Shown: piece by piece, positions 11,218 to 19,105 of the stretch
Numbering within the stretch: the first letter of the stretch is position 1
How the letters are laid out: every line of letters begins with the position of its first letter
Assembly (NCBI RefSeq): GCF_016616235.1
Contig: NZ_CP067100.1
Span: 1 to 64,000 of the forward strand
Source of the DNA: Bradyrhizobium diazoefficiens
GTDB lineage: Bacteria; Pseudomonadota; Alphaproteobacteria; Rhizobiales; Xanthobacteraceae
Direction of reading: 5' to 3'
Length of the DNA: 64,000 nucleotides
Made by a program: the position numbers and the translations under genes
The notes under the pieces: generated by a model
What the model was told of the DNA's origin: nothing
Database searches by the model: none
The model's input: the letters and a program-made list of their open reading frames with translations, nothing else

Positions 11218-12333
11218 TCACTCCGCCACACGCGCAGGCTTGCCCCCCGACGCCTCCGACCATTCGCCCACCACGCGGTCGAGATCGCAGAGATTCTGGT
11301 GCATCTGCTCCAGCGAGAACCCGAGCGCGAAGAAGCGTTCGGCTGTGTCGGCGGGCTGGCCGCGGATCAGGCCGTCCTGGCGCACGGCGGCGACCGCCTC
11401 CGCGTAGTGCTGGAGCGCGACGTGGACGGGATGGATCGGCGGCGCGCCCGCGCCCTCGCGCAACGCCGCGGCGGCCGAACGCAGGAAGCATGCGATCACG
11501 GTGGAGACCTCCATCAGCGGCCCGGCAAGCCGCGTCTGCACTTCGGCCGGCAGCGGCACCACGGTGGAGCGGCCGATCATCACGACGTCATGGCGAAGCC
11601 GCAGCACCGTGCGCAGCAGCGGGCCGGTATCGGGGCCGCTCGACAGCCGCGCGGCGCGCTCACGCTCGGCTTCGGCGCCGATGGCATTCATGCCGACCAT
11701 TGCGGTGCCGATGCCGTCCTGGATCCGGTGCAGCGCGTCGTTGTCGCGGCCGCGCGTGAGGCCTGCGAGCAGCTCGGTGAAAGCGTCCGCGATCAGCTCG
11801 AGCAGCCTGGCTGCGCTGGCACGGATCTGCCGCACCGCGCGCGAGGGCAGCACCAGGAACGAGACGAGCAGGCCGGTAACGGCCCCGACGCCGACCTCGC
11901 TGACGCGATCGATCGCCGAGGTCATGGGATCGGAATGATGCATGGTCGGCACCAGCAGCACGATCACGGCCGTGACCGTGGCGGCGCTGAGGCTCGGATT
12001 GACCGCGGCGATGAACGCGAGCGGAGCGACCGAGAGCACCAGCAGGCCGAGCAGGCCGGCCTCGCTGGAATAGGGGATCAGGATCGCGATGGCGCCGCCA
12101 TAGATCGCGCCGCCGATGGTGCCGAGCATGTAGTCGCGCGTCGCCTTCAGCGAGCGGCCGACGCTCATCTGGGTCACGATCAGCGAAGTCAGGACCGCCC
12201 AGAGTGGCAATAGCAGATGCAGCGCGGTGGCGATCGCATAGGCCGCGGTCGCGGCCACCGTGACCCGGATCGCCAGCCCCAGTTGCGTCCGCCGCGACCG
12301 GAGCCGATCGAACACCTTCCCTGCGAATGCCAT
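11218..12333 (-). CDS. FUSC family membrane protein (aromatic acid exporter-like)
   Basis: A 371-residue inner-membrane protein of the FUSC/fusaric acid resistance-like superfamily, which exports aromatic acids and related compounds. The N-terminal half has about six membrane helices (AIRVTVAATAAYAIATALHL, LLPLWAVLTSLIVTQMSVG, ending near SFLVLPSRAV at about 160-170). The C-terminal half is soluble and helix-rich, as in the family. A characteristic SVGRSLKATRDYMLGTIGGA loop follows the second helix. It is divergent from the MmgE/PrpD gene across 114 bases. No ribosome site is obvious. Substrate is unknown. Confidence 0.85.
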   Translation of the reverse strand: MAFAGKVFDRLRSRRTQLGLAIRVTVAATAAYAIATALHLLLPLWAVLTSLIVTQMSVGRSLKATRDYMLGTIGGAIYGGAIAILIPYSSEAGLLGLLVLSVAPLAFIAAVNPSLSAATVTAVIVLLVPTMHHSDPMTSAIDRVSEVGVGAVTGLLVSFLVLPSRAVRQIRASAARLLELIADAFTELLAGLTRGRDNDALHRIQDGIGTAMVGMNAIGAEAERERAARLSSGPDTGPLLRTVLRLRHDVVMIGRSTVVPLPAEVQTRLAGPLMEVSTVIACFLRSAAAALREGAGAPPIHPVHVALQHYAEAVAAVRQDGLIRGQPADTAERFFALGFSLEQMHQNLCDLDRVVGEWSEASGGKPARVAE

Positions 12334-12447
12334 CGTCGAATGTCCCGATCCTCGTCAAGCCAAAGCATGGCTGGTGCCCGCGGCCCCACGGCCGCTTGAA
12401 AGGCCAAATCAGCCCGCCTAACCTGCGCGCCAAAACGAGGAAACACG

Positions 12448-13815
12448 ATGGCCCACGAAACCGCAACGCTCGCCGCCTATGTCATCAATCTGAAATACCC
12501 GGATATTCCGGCACAGGTGCTCGATCGCGCCAAGGTGCTGACGCTGGACTTCCTCGGCAGCGCCATCCGGGCCCGCAGTGAGGCGGAATCGACCCCTTCG
12601 ATCCTGAAGATGCTGGAGGCGCTCGCGCTCGACAGCAAGGGCCGCTCCACCGTGTTCGGCGATACCAAGACCTGGACGCCGGCGGTCGCCGCCCTCCTCA
12701 ACGGCGCGCTCGGCCATTCCCTCGACTTCGATGATACGCACGCCGATTCCTCGCTGCATCCGAGCGCACCGGTGGTCCCGGCCGCCTTCGCCGTCGGCGA
12801 GATGGTCGGCGCCTCGGGCCGCGACGTGCTAACCGCGATCGTCGCGGGTTATGAAGTGTGCTGCCGGCTCGGCAACGCGCTCGATCCGACCTCGCATTAT
12901 GCGCGCGGCTTCCATCCGACCGCGACCGCCGGCACCTATGGCGCGGCTGCGGCGGCCGGCAAGCTGTTCGGCCTCAGCGAGAAGCAGATCATCGCCGCGT
13001 TCGGCGTCTCCGGCAGCCAGGCCGCGGGCTCGCTGCAGTTTCTGGTCAACGGCGCCTGGAACAAGCGCTACCAAGTCGGCGCCGCCGCGATGAACGGCGT
13101 GATTGCCGCCACATTGGCGCGCAACGATTTCGTGGGATCGACGGAATCGGTCGAGGGCAAGCACGGCCTGCTCGCCGGCTACACCGACGATGCGCATCCG
13201 GACAAGGCGGTCGCCGAGCTCGGCAAGACCTACGAGACCATGAAGATCGGCGTCAAACCTTATCCGAGCTGCCGCTACACCCATGCCGCGATCGACGCGT
13301 TGATCGCGATGCGGCGCGAGCACAATCTGACGCCCGACCAGGTCAAGCGCGTCGAGATCGGCCTGCATCGCAACGGCATCACGCTGACCGGCGATGCCGC
13401 CACCAAGCGGCATCCGCGCTCGATCGTCGGCGGGCAGTTCTCGATGTTCTTCACCGGTGCCCTCGCCCTCGACCAGGGCTCGTTCGGCTGGGATGACTAT
13501 CGCCGCCTCGGCGATGCCGCGATCGACGCGCTCGCCGACAAGTTCGACGTGGTGCAGGACGACCGGCTCGAGATCGGCCGCAGCCATCCGTTTGGCGCCC
13601 GCGTCAGCATCACGACGGATGACGGCGTGCATGAGCGGCTCTACGCCGATCCCTCGGGAGAGCCGACATCTTTCCCGGATACGCAGGCCATGCAGCAGAA
13701 ATTTTTGACCCTGGCGCGCCCAGTGCTGAACGCGCGGGCGGAGAAATTTGCCGATGCGATCATGACGCTGGAGCGATTCGACCGCGTGGCGCAGGCGACG
13801 GAGTTGGGGAGATAG
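12448..13815 (+). CDS. MmgE/PrpD family protein
   Basis: A 455-residue member of the MmgE/PrpD family, which includes 2-methylcitrate dehydratase and cis-aconitate decarboxylase. These enzymes act on tricarboxylates without an iron-sulfur cluster. Visible family motifs are LTLDFLGSAIRARSEAES near residue 32, SLDFDDTHADSSLHPSAPVV near 91-110, GFHPTATAGTYGAAAAAGKL near 152-171, and KPYPSCRYTHAAIDAL near 272. The ATG has a good GAGGAAA site. No prpB/prpC neighbours are present, so the substrate cannot be assigned and a propionate role is only possible. Confidence 0.88.
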   Translation: MAHETATLAAYVINLKYPDIPAQVLDRAKVLTLDFLGSAIRARSEAESTPSILKMLEALALDSKGRSTVFGDTKTWTPAVAALLNGALGHSLDFDDTHADSSLHPSAPVVPAAFAVGEMVGASGRDVLTAIVAGYEVCCRLGNALDPTSHYARGFHPTATAGTYGAAAAAGKLFGLSEKQIIAAFGVSGSQAAGSLQFLVNGAWNKRYQVGAAAMNGVIAATLARNDFVGSTESVEGKHGLLAGYTDDAHPDKAVAELGKTYETMKIGVKPYPSCRYTHAAIDALIAMRREHNLTPDQVKRVEIGLHRNGITLTGDAATKRHPRSIVGGQFSMFFTGALALDQGSFGWDDYRRLGDAAIDALADKFDVVQDDRLEIGRSHPFGARVSITTDDGVHERLYADPSGEPTSFPDTQAMQQKFLTLARPVLNARAEKFADAIMTLERFDRVAQATELGR

Positions 13816-13838
13816 ACCAGCGCCACAGCGCGCTGCTT

Positions 13839-14020
13839 ACCCTCCCTGGAGGGATCCGGGACGAGCGTAGCTCGCCCGTGGGTCGCTACGCATGCCGCGA
13901 AGCGAAATGCGTAGCGGGGTGGGGTGACGGTCTCTCCATCTCCAACAGCGCCCGTGTGGAGAGATCACCCCACCCCGCTCGCGCTGCGCGCGATCGACCC
14001 TCCCCCTCCAGGGGAGGGCA
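13839..14020. repeat. Long intergenic inverted repeat, ACCCTCC...GGAGGG type
   Basis: Outer arms ACCCTCCCTGGAGGG and CCCTCCCCCTCCAGGGGAGGG flank inner arms GGGGTGGGGTGACGGTCTCTCC and GGAGAGATCACCCCACCCC. The inner part is nearly identical to that of the repeat at 29608-29765. It separates the convergent MmgE/PrpD and serine hydrolase genes and could act as a bidirectional transcript end. Confidence 0.75.
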
Positions 14021-14033
14021 AGTGCTTCCGCCG

Positions 14034-15461
14034 TCAATTCATCCCCGCCAGCTTCCCCTTCTCGCGCGTTGCCGCAATCACATCCCGCACCAGATCGAAC
14101 ACGCCGTCGGCTTCCGGCGGCCAGTTCGGCGAGCGGCCCATCCGCACGATCACCAGCTTCTCCGACGGAATCACGATGGTGTACTGCCCGATCGTGCCTT
14201 TGGCGAAGAACGCATCGCGGGGCCAGCCGTGCTCGATACGGAAGTTTGCGCCAAAGCTGTCGCCCTGATTGGTCCAGAAGCCGGCGCCGATGCCGACCCA
14301 GGCATTTGGCGTGGCCGTCGCGGAATAGTTCACCCAACCTTCGGGCAGGATGCGCTTGCCGCCGGCGACGCCATCGTTGAGGTAGAACTGGCCGAAGCGC
14401 GCCCAGTCGCGCGCGGAGGCCAGCATCTCGCCGGAGCCCTCGATCGTGCCTGAGGCATCGAGCTGGAGCGTGACGTGGCGCATGCCAAGCGGGCCAAACA
14501 ATTCGCGGCGCGCGAAAGCAAGCGCATCGCTGGGCTTGCCGCCGGCGACCTCACGCAGCAGATGCGCAAGAATGAGGAAATTGCCGTCGTGATAATTCCA
14601 TGCCGTGCCTGGGGCCGTCGCAAGCGGCGCGCGTTCGGCAAAGCTCGCCATATCGTCCTTGGCGTATTTCATGGTGTTGACCGGTTCGAGCACGGAGCCG
14701 AGCGAGGCCTGCAACGAACTTCCGAGCGCAATGCCGGCGGTGTGACGCAGCAACTGGTCGACAGTGATGGCATGGCGCGGATCATCGGGATTTTGCCAGG
14801 CGGCAATTGGCGCGGGTCCGTCGAGCTTCAGCTTGCCCTGGCGCACGAGAATGCCTGTCAGCGCCGAGATCACCGACTTGGTCATGGAGAAGCCGAGCAG
14901 TTGGGTCTCCGGCCCGACACCGTCGGCGTAGCGCTCGGCGATGATGCGGCCGGCCTTCATGACGACGATCGCGCGGGTGCGCCGATAAGGTGGCTGCGCG
15001 GGCTCGGCGAAGGCGCGGTCGAGCGCGGCAGCCAGGCCTTCACTTTGCGGGGCGACGATATCAGGGCCGGCGATTTCAGAGAGCAACGCCGGCTGCTTGT
15101 CGTCAGGTGGCAACGCGGCGTCGGCGACCCCCTGGCCGTGCTCGAGCGTGCAACCGAGCCCCTGGCGATAGATGGCATGGCTGCGGCCGATGCCGAACAG
15201 GCTCACCGTGACATCCTTGCGGGCGCGATCGGCCCGAAAATCCATCGCCCAGGTCAGAAGACTCGCACCCGGCATCGCATCGATGGTTTCGGCGAGGTCG
15301 CGCTGGGGATCGAGGCCGGAGACGAAGATCTCCGAACAGAGCGTGTGGGCGATGAAGCCGGTGGCAACCTTGGGCACGTCACGCGCCCGCGCGGCACCGA
15401 AGGCGAGGCCGGTACAGGCAATGGCAGTGCTGAGGAGGAGGATTTTGCGGCGGCGGGTCAC
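14034..15461 (-). CDS. Exported beta-lactamase-fold serine hydrolase
   Basis: A 475-residue serine hydrolase of the penicillin-binding protein-like (class C beta-lactamase/esterase) superfamily. The N-terminus is a signal peptide (RRRK, then a hydrophobic core, cleavage probably near residue 26). The catalytic SxxK is SMTK at 192-195, with a supporting Tyr at about 290 (WNYHDGNFL) and LLRHTAGI near 237-244. It begins with GTG, supported by GGAG about 8 bases upstream. The family covers esterases, D-aminopeptidases and amide hydrolases, so antibiotic hydrolysis should not be assumed. It is monocistronic between two palindromic repeats. Confidence 0.88.
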   Translation of the reverse strand: MTRRRKILLLSTAIACTGLAFGAARARDVPKVATGFIAHTLCSEIFVSGLDPQRDLAETIDAMPGASLLTWAMDFRADRARKDVTVSLFGIGRSHAIYRQGLGCTLEHGQGVADAALPPDDKQPALLSEIAGPDIVAPQSEGLAAALDRAFAEPAQPPYRRTRAIVVMKAGRIIAERYADGVGPETQLLGFSMTKSVISALTGILVRQGKLKLDGPAPIAAWQNPDDPRHAITVDQLLRHTAGIALGSSLQASLGSVLEPVNTMKYAKDDMASFAERAPLATAPGTAWNYHDGNFLILAHLLREVAGGKPSDALAFARRELFGPLGMRHVTLQLDASGTIEGSGEMLASARDWARFGQFYLNDGVAGGKRILPEGWVNYSATATPNAWVGIGAGFWTNQGDSFGANFRIEHGWPRDAFFAKGTIGQYTIVIPSEKLVIVRMGRSPNWPPEADGVFDLVRDVIAATREKGKLAGMN

Positions 15462-15780
15462 AGGCTTTCTCCGGCTATGGGGCGAATGCGGGAGAACAGA
15501 CCGGATGCGGGCGACGCGCGCTCGCCGGATTTGGAAATCGGCCTAGCTGAAAGCAGATCGGGCTCATCGATTCTGAAAAAACTCAGTTCTTTCAGGTCCT
15601 TGGAATTTGGCCCCGACGGCGATGGGGTCTACTCCCTCTCCCCGTTCTTACGGGGAGAGGGTCGGGGTGAGGGGCCTCTCTCCGCGAACGAGATCACCGT
15701 GAGACCTGTACCCCCTCACCCGAATTCGATGTGCGATCGAATTCGACCTCTCCCCGCAAGCGGGGAGAGGTTAAGGACCG
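15462..15780. other. Intergenic region between serine hydrolase and AraC gene (319 bp)
   Basis: No supported gene. The half nearest the AraC gene is a palindromic repeat (15632-15771). The remaining part, which lies upstream of the serine hydrolase, must contain that gene's promoter, but no boxes can be placed. Confidence 0.5.
15632..15771. repeat. Intergenic palindromic repeat, CTCTCCCC...GGGGAGAG type
   Basis: Left part CCCTCTCCCCGTTCTTACGGGGAGAGGG with GGGGTGAGGGG; right part CCCCTCACCCG with GACCTCTCCCCGCAAGCGGGGAGAGG. The halves are inverted relative to each other, so each arm is itself a hairpin inside a larger palindrome (motifs given in pieces). It lies just beyond the 3' end of the AraC gene and may terminate it. 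Confidence 0.75.
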
Positions 15781-16845
15781 TCACGCCGCATTCACCTTCA
15801 GCCGCCGATATTCTGTCGGCGTCACGCCGGTCACCGCCTTGAAGGCGCGGTTGAACGGGCCGAGGGACTGAAAGCCGGCGTCCATCGCGATGGTGATGAC
15901 GGGAACCTCGGCCTGGGTGGGATCGGCCAGCGCCGCTTTGGCTTCCTCGATCCGGTGGTTGTTCAAGAACACATTGAAGTTGCGGTAGCCGAGCCGCTGG
16001 TTGATCAGCCGCCGCAGCCGGTATTCGGGAATTCCAAGCTTCGTGGCGAGCGTGCCGATAGTAATGTTGTCGTGGCGATAGATGCGCTCGTCAGCCATCA
16101 GCCGCATCAGCGCATCGACCAGCTTCTGATCCGCGCCGGAATCCGCGGCAACGGCGGCAGGGGGGGGAAGGTTTGCCGCGGCTTCGACTGGCGCCGGAAA
16201 CAAATCCGCGGTATTGACCTGCATCATCGCATAGCAGATCGCGGCGACGAGACCGGCGAGAACGGCCGCGTTCGCGACATTGGCGATCGCGGCGTTATCC
16301 CGGCCCCATATCGATATCTGCAGCAGCACATTAACGCCGCCATAGAGCAAGGCTGCACTGACGATGAATACCCGCACATTGCGCCGGCGCTCGACCAGAT
16401 CGGCCGACCAGGAAGTAACGGTCTGGGCTATCGCCAGCAGGATGAAGCAAAGCGCCAGCAGATTGACCACGATAATCGCCGGACGGCCGTGGACCGCCGG
16501 CGCGATCCACAGGCAACTGACCAAACTGTAGGCCGAGACCGCCGCCCAGATCAGCGCGTGCCACCAGCGCAGCACGAATGAATCGTCAAGCAACGCGCGG
16601 GTGAACAGCCACAGCACCACGGCATCGCCGGTCGACAGCGCGATCAGCGGCGCACGCCATATCGAGACCGGCGCGGTCGAGCCGATCTCCGAAGTGACGG
16701 CGTGCGCGATCGTCCCCAGCGCCAGCGCAATGGTGAGGCGTCCCGCCACGCTATGGCGGAAGTCGCGCAGCAACGAGGCCGCCAGCATCAGCAGCAGCGC
16801 CACGGTCGCGGCACGCAGGGCAAGTTCCATTGCAGCAAAAGTCAT
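15781..16845 (-). CDS. AraC family regulator with seven-helix membrane domain
   Basis: A 354-residue protein with an unusual layout: about seven hydrophobic helices in residues 5-210, a Pro/Ala-rich linker, and a C-terminal AraC/XylS DNA-binding domain in the last 100 residues. The second helix-turn-helix contains GFQSLGPFNRAFKAVTGVTP followed by EYRRL. The arrangement predicts a transcription factor held in the inner membrane that senses a membrane or periplasmic signal. I chose ATG 16845 because the first helix starts there; an in-frame GTG at 16899 would add 18 residues. It has no clear operon partner. Target genes are unknown. Confidence 0.85.
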   Translation of the reverse strand: MTFAAMELALRAATVALLLMLAASLLRDFRHSVAGRLTIALALGTIAHAVTSEIGSTAPVSIWRAPLIALSTGDAVVLWLFTRALLDDSFVLRWWHALIWAAVSAYSLVSCLWIAPAVHGRPAIIVVNLLALCFILLAIAQTVTSWSADLVERRRNVRVFIVSAALLYGGVNVLLQISIWGRDNAAIANVANAAVLAGLVAAICYAMMQVNTADLFPAPVEAAANLPPPAAVAADSGADQKLVDALMRLMADERIYRHDNITIGTLATKLGIPEYRLRRLINQRLGYRNFNVFLNNHRIEEAKAALADPTQAEVPVITIAMDAGFQSLGPFNRAFKAVTGVTPTEYRRLKVNAA

Positions 16846-16946
16846 CGGGCGATGCGATCGGTCGCGGTTGAAAACAGCCGAACATCGTTCGTCAGACACT
16901 TTTTTTCAAGGACCGTCTGCGCGGCGGCTAGCGCCCCGCCCTCAAC

Positions 16947-16994
16947 TGTCATCGCCCGGCCAGTGCGCAATTGCGCACTAGGCGGGGAATGACA
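16947..16994. repeat. Small palindromic element TGTCAT...ATGACA
   Basis: TGTCATCGCC at 16947 and GGGGAATGACA ending at 16994 are inverted ends around a perfect 18-bp palindrome, AGTGCGCAATTGCGCACT at 16962-16979. It lies between the divergent AraC and pirin genes. It belongs loosely to the GTCAT...ATGAC family, but the central palindrome could also be an operator. Confidence 0.6.
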
Positions 16995-17073
16995 GCGGAG
17001 TATGGGTCGGCCTTTGTCGCGACGACGACGGTAATTCCTGCTACGATCGGCGAAATTCAGAAGGAGTCCCATC

Positions 17074-17991
17074 ATGAGCTGGCAACCCTCCAACGATCCC
17101 GTGCTCGGCGATCCCATGTCCTGCGATGCGCTCGATCTCGTCATTGTCCCGCGCACGCGCGATCTCGGCGATGGGTTCGCGGTGCGCCGCGCGCTGCCGC
17201 ATGGCAAGCGGCAGATGGTCGGGCCCTTCATTTTCTTCGACCATTTCGGGCCGGTGCAGTTCGTCTCCGGCAAGGGCATGGACGTGCGGCCGCACCCGCA
17301 TATCGGGCTCGCCACCGTCACCTATCTGTTCGACGGCGCGATCATGCATCGCGACAGCGAAGGCAACGTCCAGGAGATCGCGCCCGGCGCAATGAATTTG
17401 ATGACGGCCGGGCGCGGCATCGCCCATTCCGAGCGCACGCCGGACGCGCAGCGCGCCACGGGCCAGAAGATGCTGGGCCTGCAAAGCTGGATCGCTTTGC
17501 CGGCCGGCTCGGAAGAGATCGCGCCGTCATTCCAGCACTATGCGGCGGGCGATTTGCCGATGATCTCCGAGCGCGATTTCACCGCGCGGGTGATCGCGGG
17601 CTCGTCGTTCGGCATCGCCTCGCCGGTCTCGATGGTGTCGCCCTGGTTCTACGCCGAGGTCACGGCCGTTGCGGGCGCGAGCGTGCCGCTCGACCCCGAT
17701 CACGAGGAGCGCGCGATCTACGTCGTCGACGGCGAGGTCGAGATTGCGGGCGAGCGCTATGAAGGACCGCGCCTCCTGATCTTCCGGCCCGGCGACCGCA
17801 TCACCGTGAAGGCGCTGAAGGCGACGCGGATGATGTTTCTCGGCGGCGATGCGCTGGAGGGGCCGCGCCACATCTGGTGGAATTTCGTCTCCTCCAGCAA
17901 GGAGCGGATCGAGCAGGCCAAGCAGGACTGGAAAACCGGTCGCTTCGCCGCGGTTCCGCAGGAACATGAGTTCATTCCGCTGCCGGAATAG
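17074..17991 (+). CDS. Pirin family protein
   Basis: A 305-residue bicupin of the pirin family. Members bind iron; some act as quercetin 2,3-dioxygenases and others modulate transcription or metabolism. The N-terminal cupin has the expected metal ligands His74 and His76 (RPHPHIGLATVTYLF) and His118 and Glu120 (GRGIAHSERTP). The C-terminal cupin spans about 175-290. The start has an excellent AAGGAG site 7 bases before the ATG. It precedes purC with no evident functional relation. Substrate is not predictable. Confidence 0.92.
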   Translation: MSWQPSNDPVLGDPMSCDALDLVIVPRTRDLGDGFAVRRALPHGKRQMVGPFIFFDHFGPVQFVSGKGMDVRPHPHIGLATVTYLFDGAIMHRDSEGNVQEIAPGAMNLMTAGRGIAHSERTPDAQRATGQKMLGLQSWIALPAGSEEIAPSFQHYAAGDLPMISERDFTARVIAGSSFGIASPVSMVSPWFYAEVTAVAGASVPLDPDHEERAIYVVDGEVEIAGERYEGPRLLIFRPGDRITVKALKATRMMFLGGDALEGPRHIWWNFVSSSKERIEQAKQDWKTGRFAAVPQEHEFIPLPE

Positions 17992-18003
17992 GCTAATCCG
18001 GTT

Positions 18004-18031
18004 TCCGGCCGTGTCATCAGGCGCGGCCGGA
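18004..18031 (+). terminator. Hairpin between pirin gene and purC
   Basis: TCCGGCCG (18004-18011) and CGGCCGGA (18024-18031) form a perfect 8-bp stem around a 12-nt loop. There is no U-tract, so it may stabilise or slow transcripts rather than terminate them. Its right arm covers the most upstream possible purC start, which argues for a downstream start. Confidence 0.4.
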
Positions 18032-18054
18032 TGACTTGCCCGAAAGCTTTGCCG

Positions 18055-18969
18055 ATGACCATCATGCTCTCCAGCAACCTGCCGCTGCCCAAGATCGGCC
18101 GCGGCAAGGTGCGCGATATCTACGCCGTCGACGACGACCGCCTGCTGCTCGTCACCACCGACCGTATCAGCGCCTTCGACGTCGTGATGGGCGAGACCAT
18201 CCCGATGAAGGGCGCGGTGCTCACGCAAATCAGCGCGTACTGGTTCAATGAGCTCGAAGGCGTCGTGCCGCATCACATGATCAGTGCCGACACCGACGAG
18301 ATCATCGCGGCCGTGCCGGCCCTGAAGCCGCACCGCGCCGAGATTCTCGGCCGCGCCATGCTGTCGCGCCGCACCACCGTGTTTCCGATCGAATGCGTGA
18401 TACGCGGCTATCTCTCAGGCTCGGCCTGGAAGGAATATGCTAGCTCCGGCACGCTCGCGGGCGAGAAGCTGAAAGCCGGCCTCGTCGAGAGCGAGAAGCT
18501 GGAGCCCTCGATCTTCAGCCCGGCGACCAAGGCCGAGAGCGGCCACGACGAGAACATCACCATCGCGAAGATGCGCGAGGTGGTCGGCGACGAGGTCGCC
18601 TACACGCTCGAGAGCATGACGCGCGCGATCTACACGCTCGGCGAGGAGCTCGCGCGCGAGCAGGGCATCATCATCGCCGACACCAAATTCGAATTCGGCC
18701 GCGACAAGGACGGCCGCATCATCCTGATCGACGAAGTGATGACGCCGGATTCGTCGCGCTTCTGGGCGGTCGACGCCTACAAGCCCGGCCAGCCGCAGGC
18801 CAGCTTCGACAAGCAACCCTTGCGCGACTATCTCGACCTCGAGCGCCACGCCGGCCGCTGGAACGGCGAGGCCCCGCCCCCGCCGCTGCCGGCGAGCGTG
18901 GTGGAAGCCACCAGCAAGCGGTATCTGGAAGCGTATCGACGCGTGACGGGGAAAGAGCTCAAGATCTAG
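18055..18969 (+). CDS. purC: Phosphoribosylaminoimidazole-succinocarboxamide synthase (SAICAR synthetase)
   Basis: PurC joins CAIR and aspartate using ATP in de novo purine synthesis. The protein is about 304 residues and contains [20 protein letters not shown] near the start, the conserved [17 protein letters not shown] near 120, and the signature SGHDENIT near 166. It is the longer type of SAICAR synthetase with an extended C-terminus, as found in some alphaproteobacteria and in eukaryotes. ATG codons at 18031, 18055 and 18064 are in frame. 18055 or 18064 is preferred because 18031 sits inside a stem and the family begins near [16 protein letters not shown]. It stands apart from other pur genes. 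Confidence 0.95.
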   Translation: MTIMLSSNLPLPKIGRGKVRDIYAVDDDRLLLVTTDRISAFDVVMGETIPMKGAVLTQISAYWFNELEGVVPHHMISADTDEIIAAVPALKPHRAEILGRAMLSRRTTVFPIECVIRGYLSGSAWKEYASSGTLAGEKLKAGLVESEKLEPSIFSPATKAESGHDENITIAKMREVVGDEVAYTLESMTRAIYTLGEELAREQGIIIADTKFEFGRDKDGRIILIDEVMTPDSSRFWAVDAYKPGQPQASFDKQPLRDYLDLERHAGRWNGEAPPPPLPASVVEATSKRYLEAYRRVTGKELKI

Positions 18970-19105
18970 CCCGGCCGCTTGACCGGCCATTCACGTCCCG
19001 CGGGCCGCATTCCCACCGCAGCGACAAAACTGTCGGATACTTCATAGTTGCAAGAATCCTGTTGCGCTACGCTCGCGTTCGTCTACGTCTCGGACGGGAA
19101 TATTC

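Noticed and set aside
14034-15461. Antibiotic-resistance beta-lactamase
   Set aside because: Only the SxxK fold is shared. The KTG/HxG region and the usual class C YxN context are not typical, so a general serine hydrolase call is safer.
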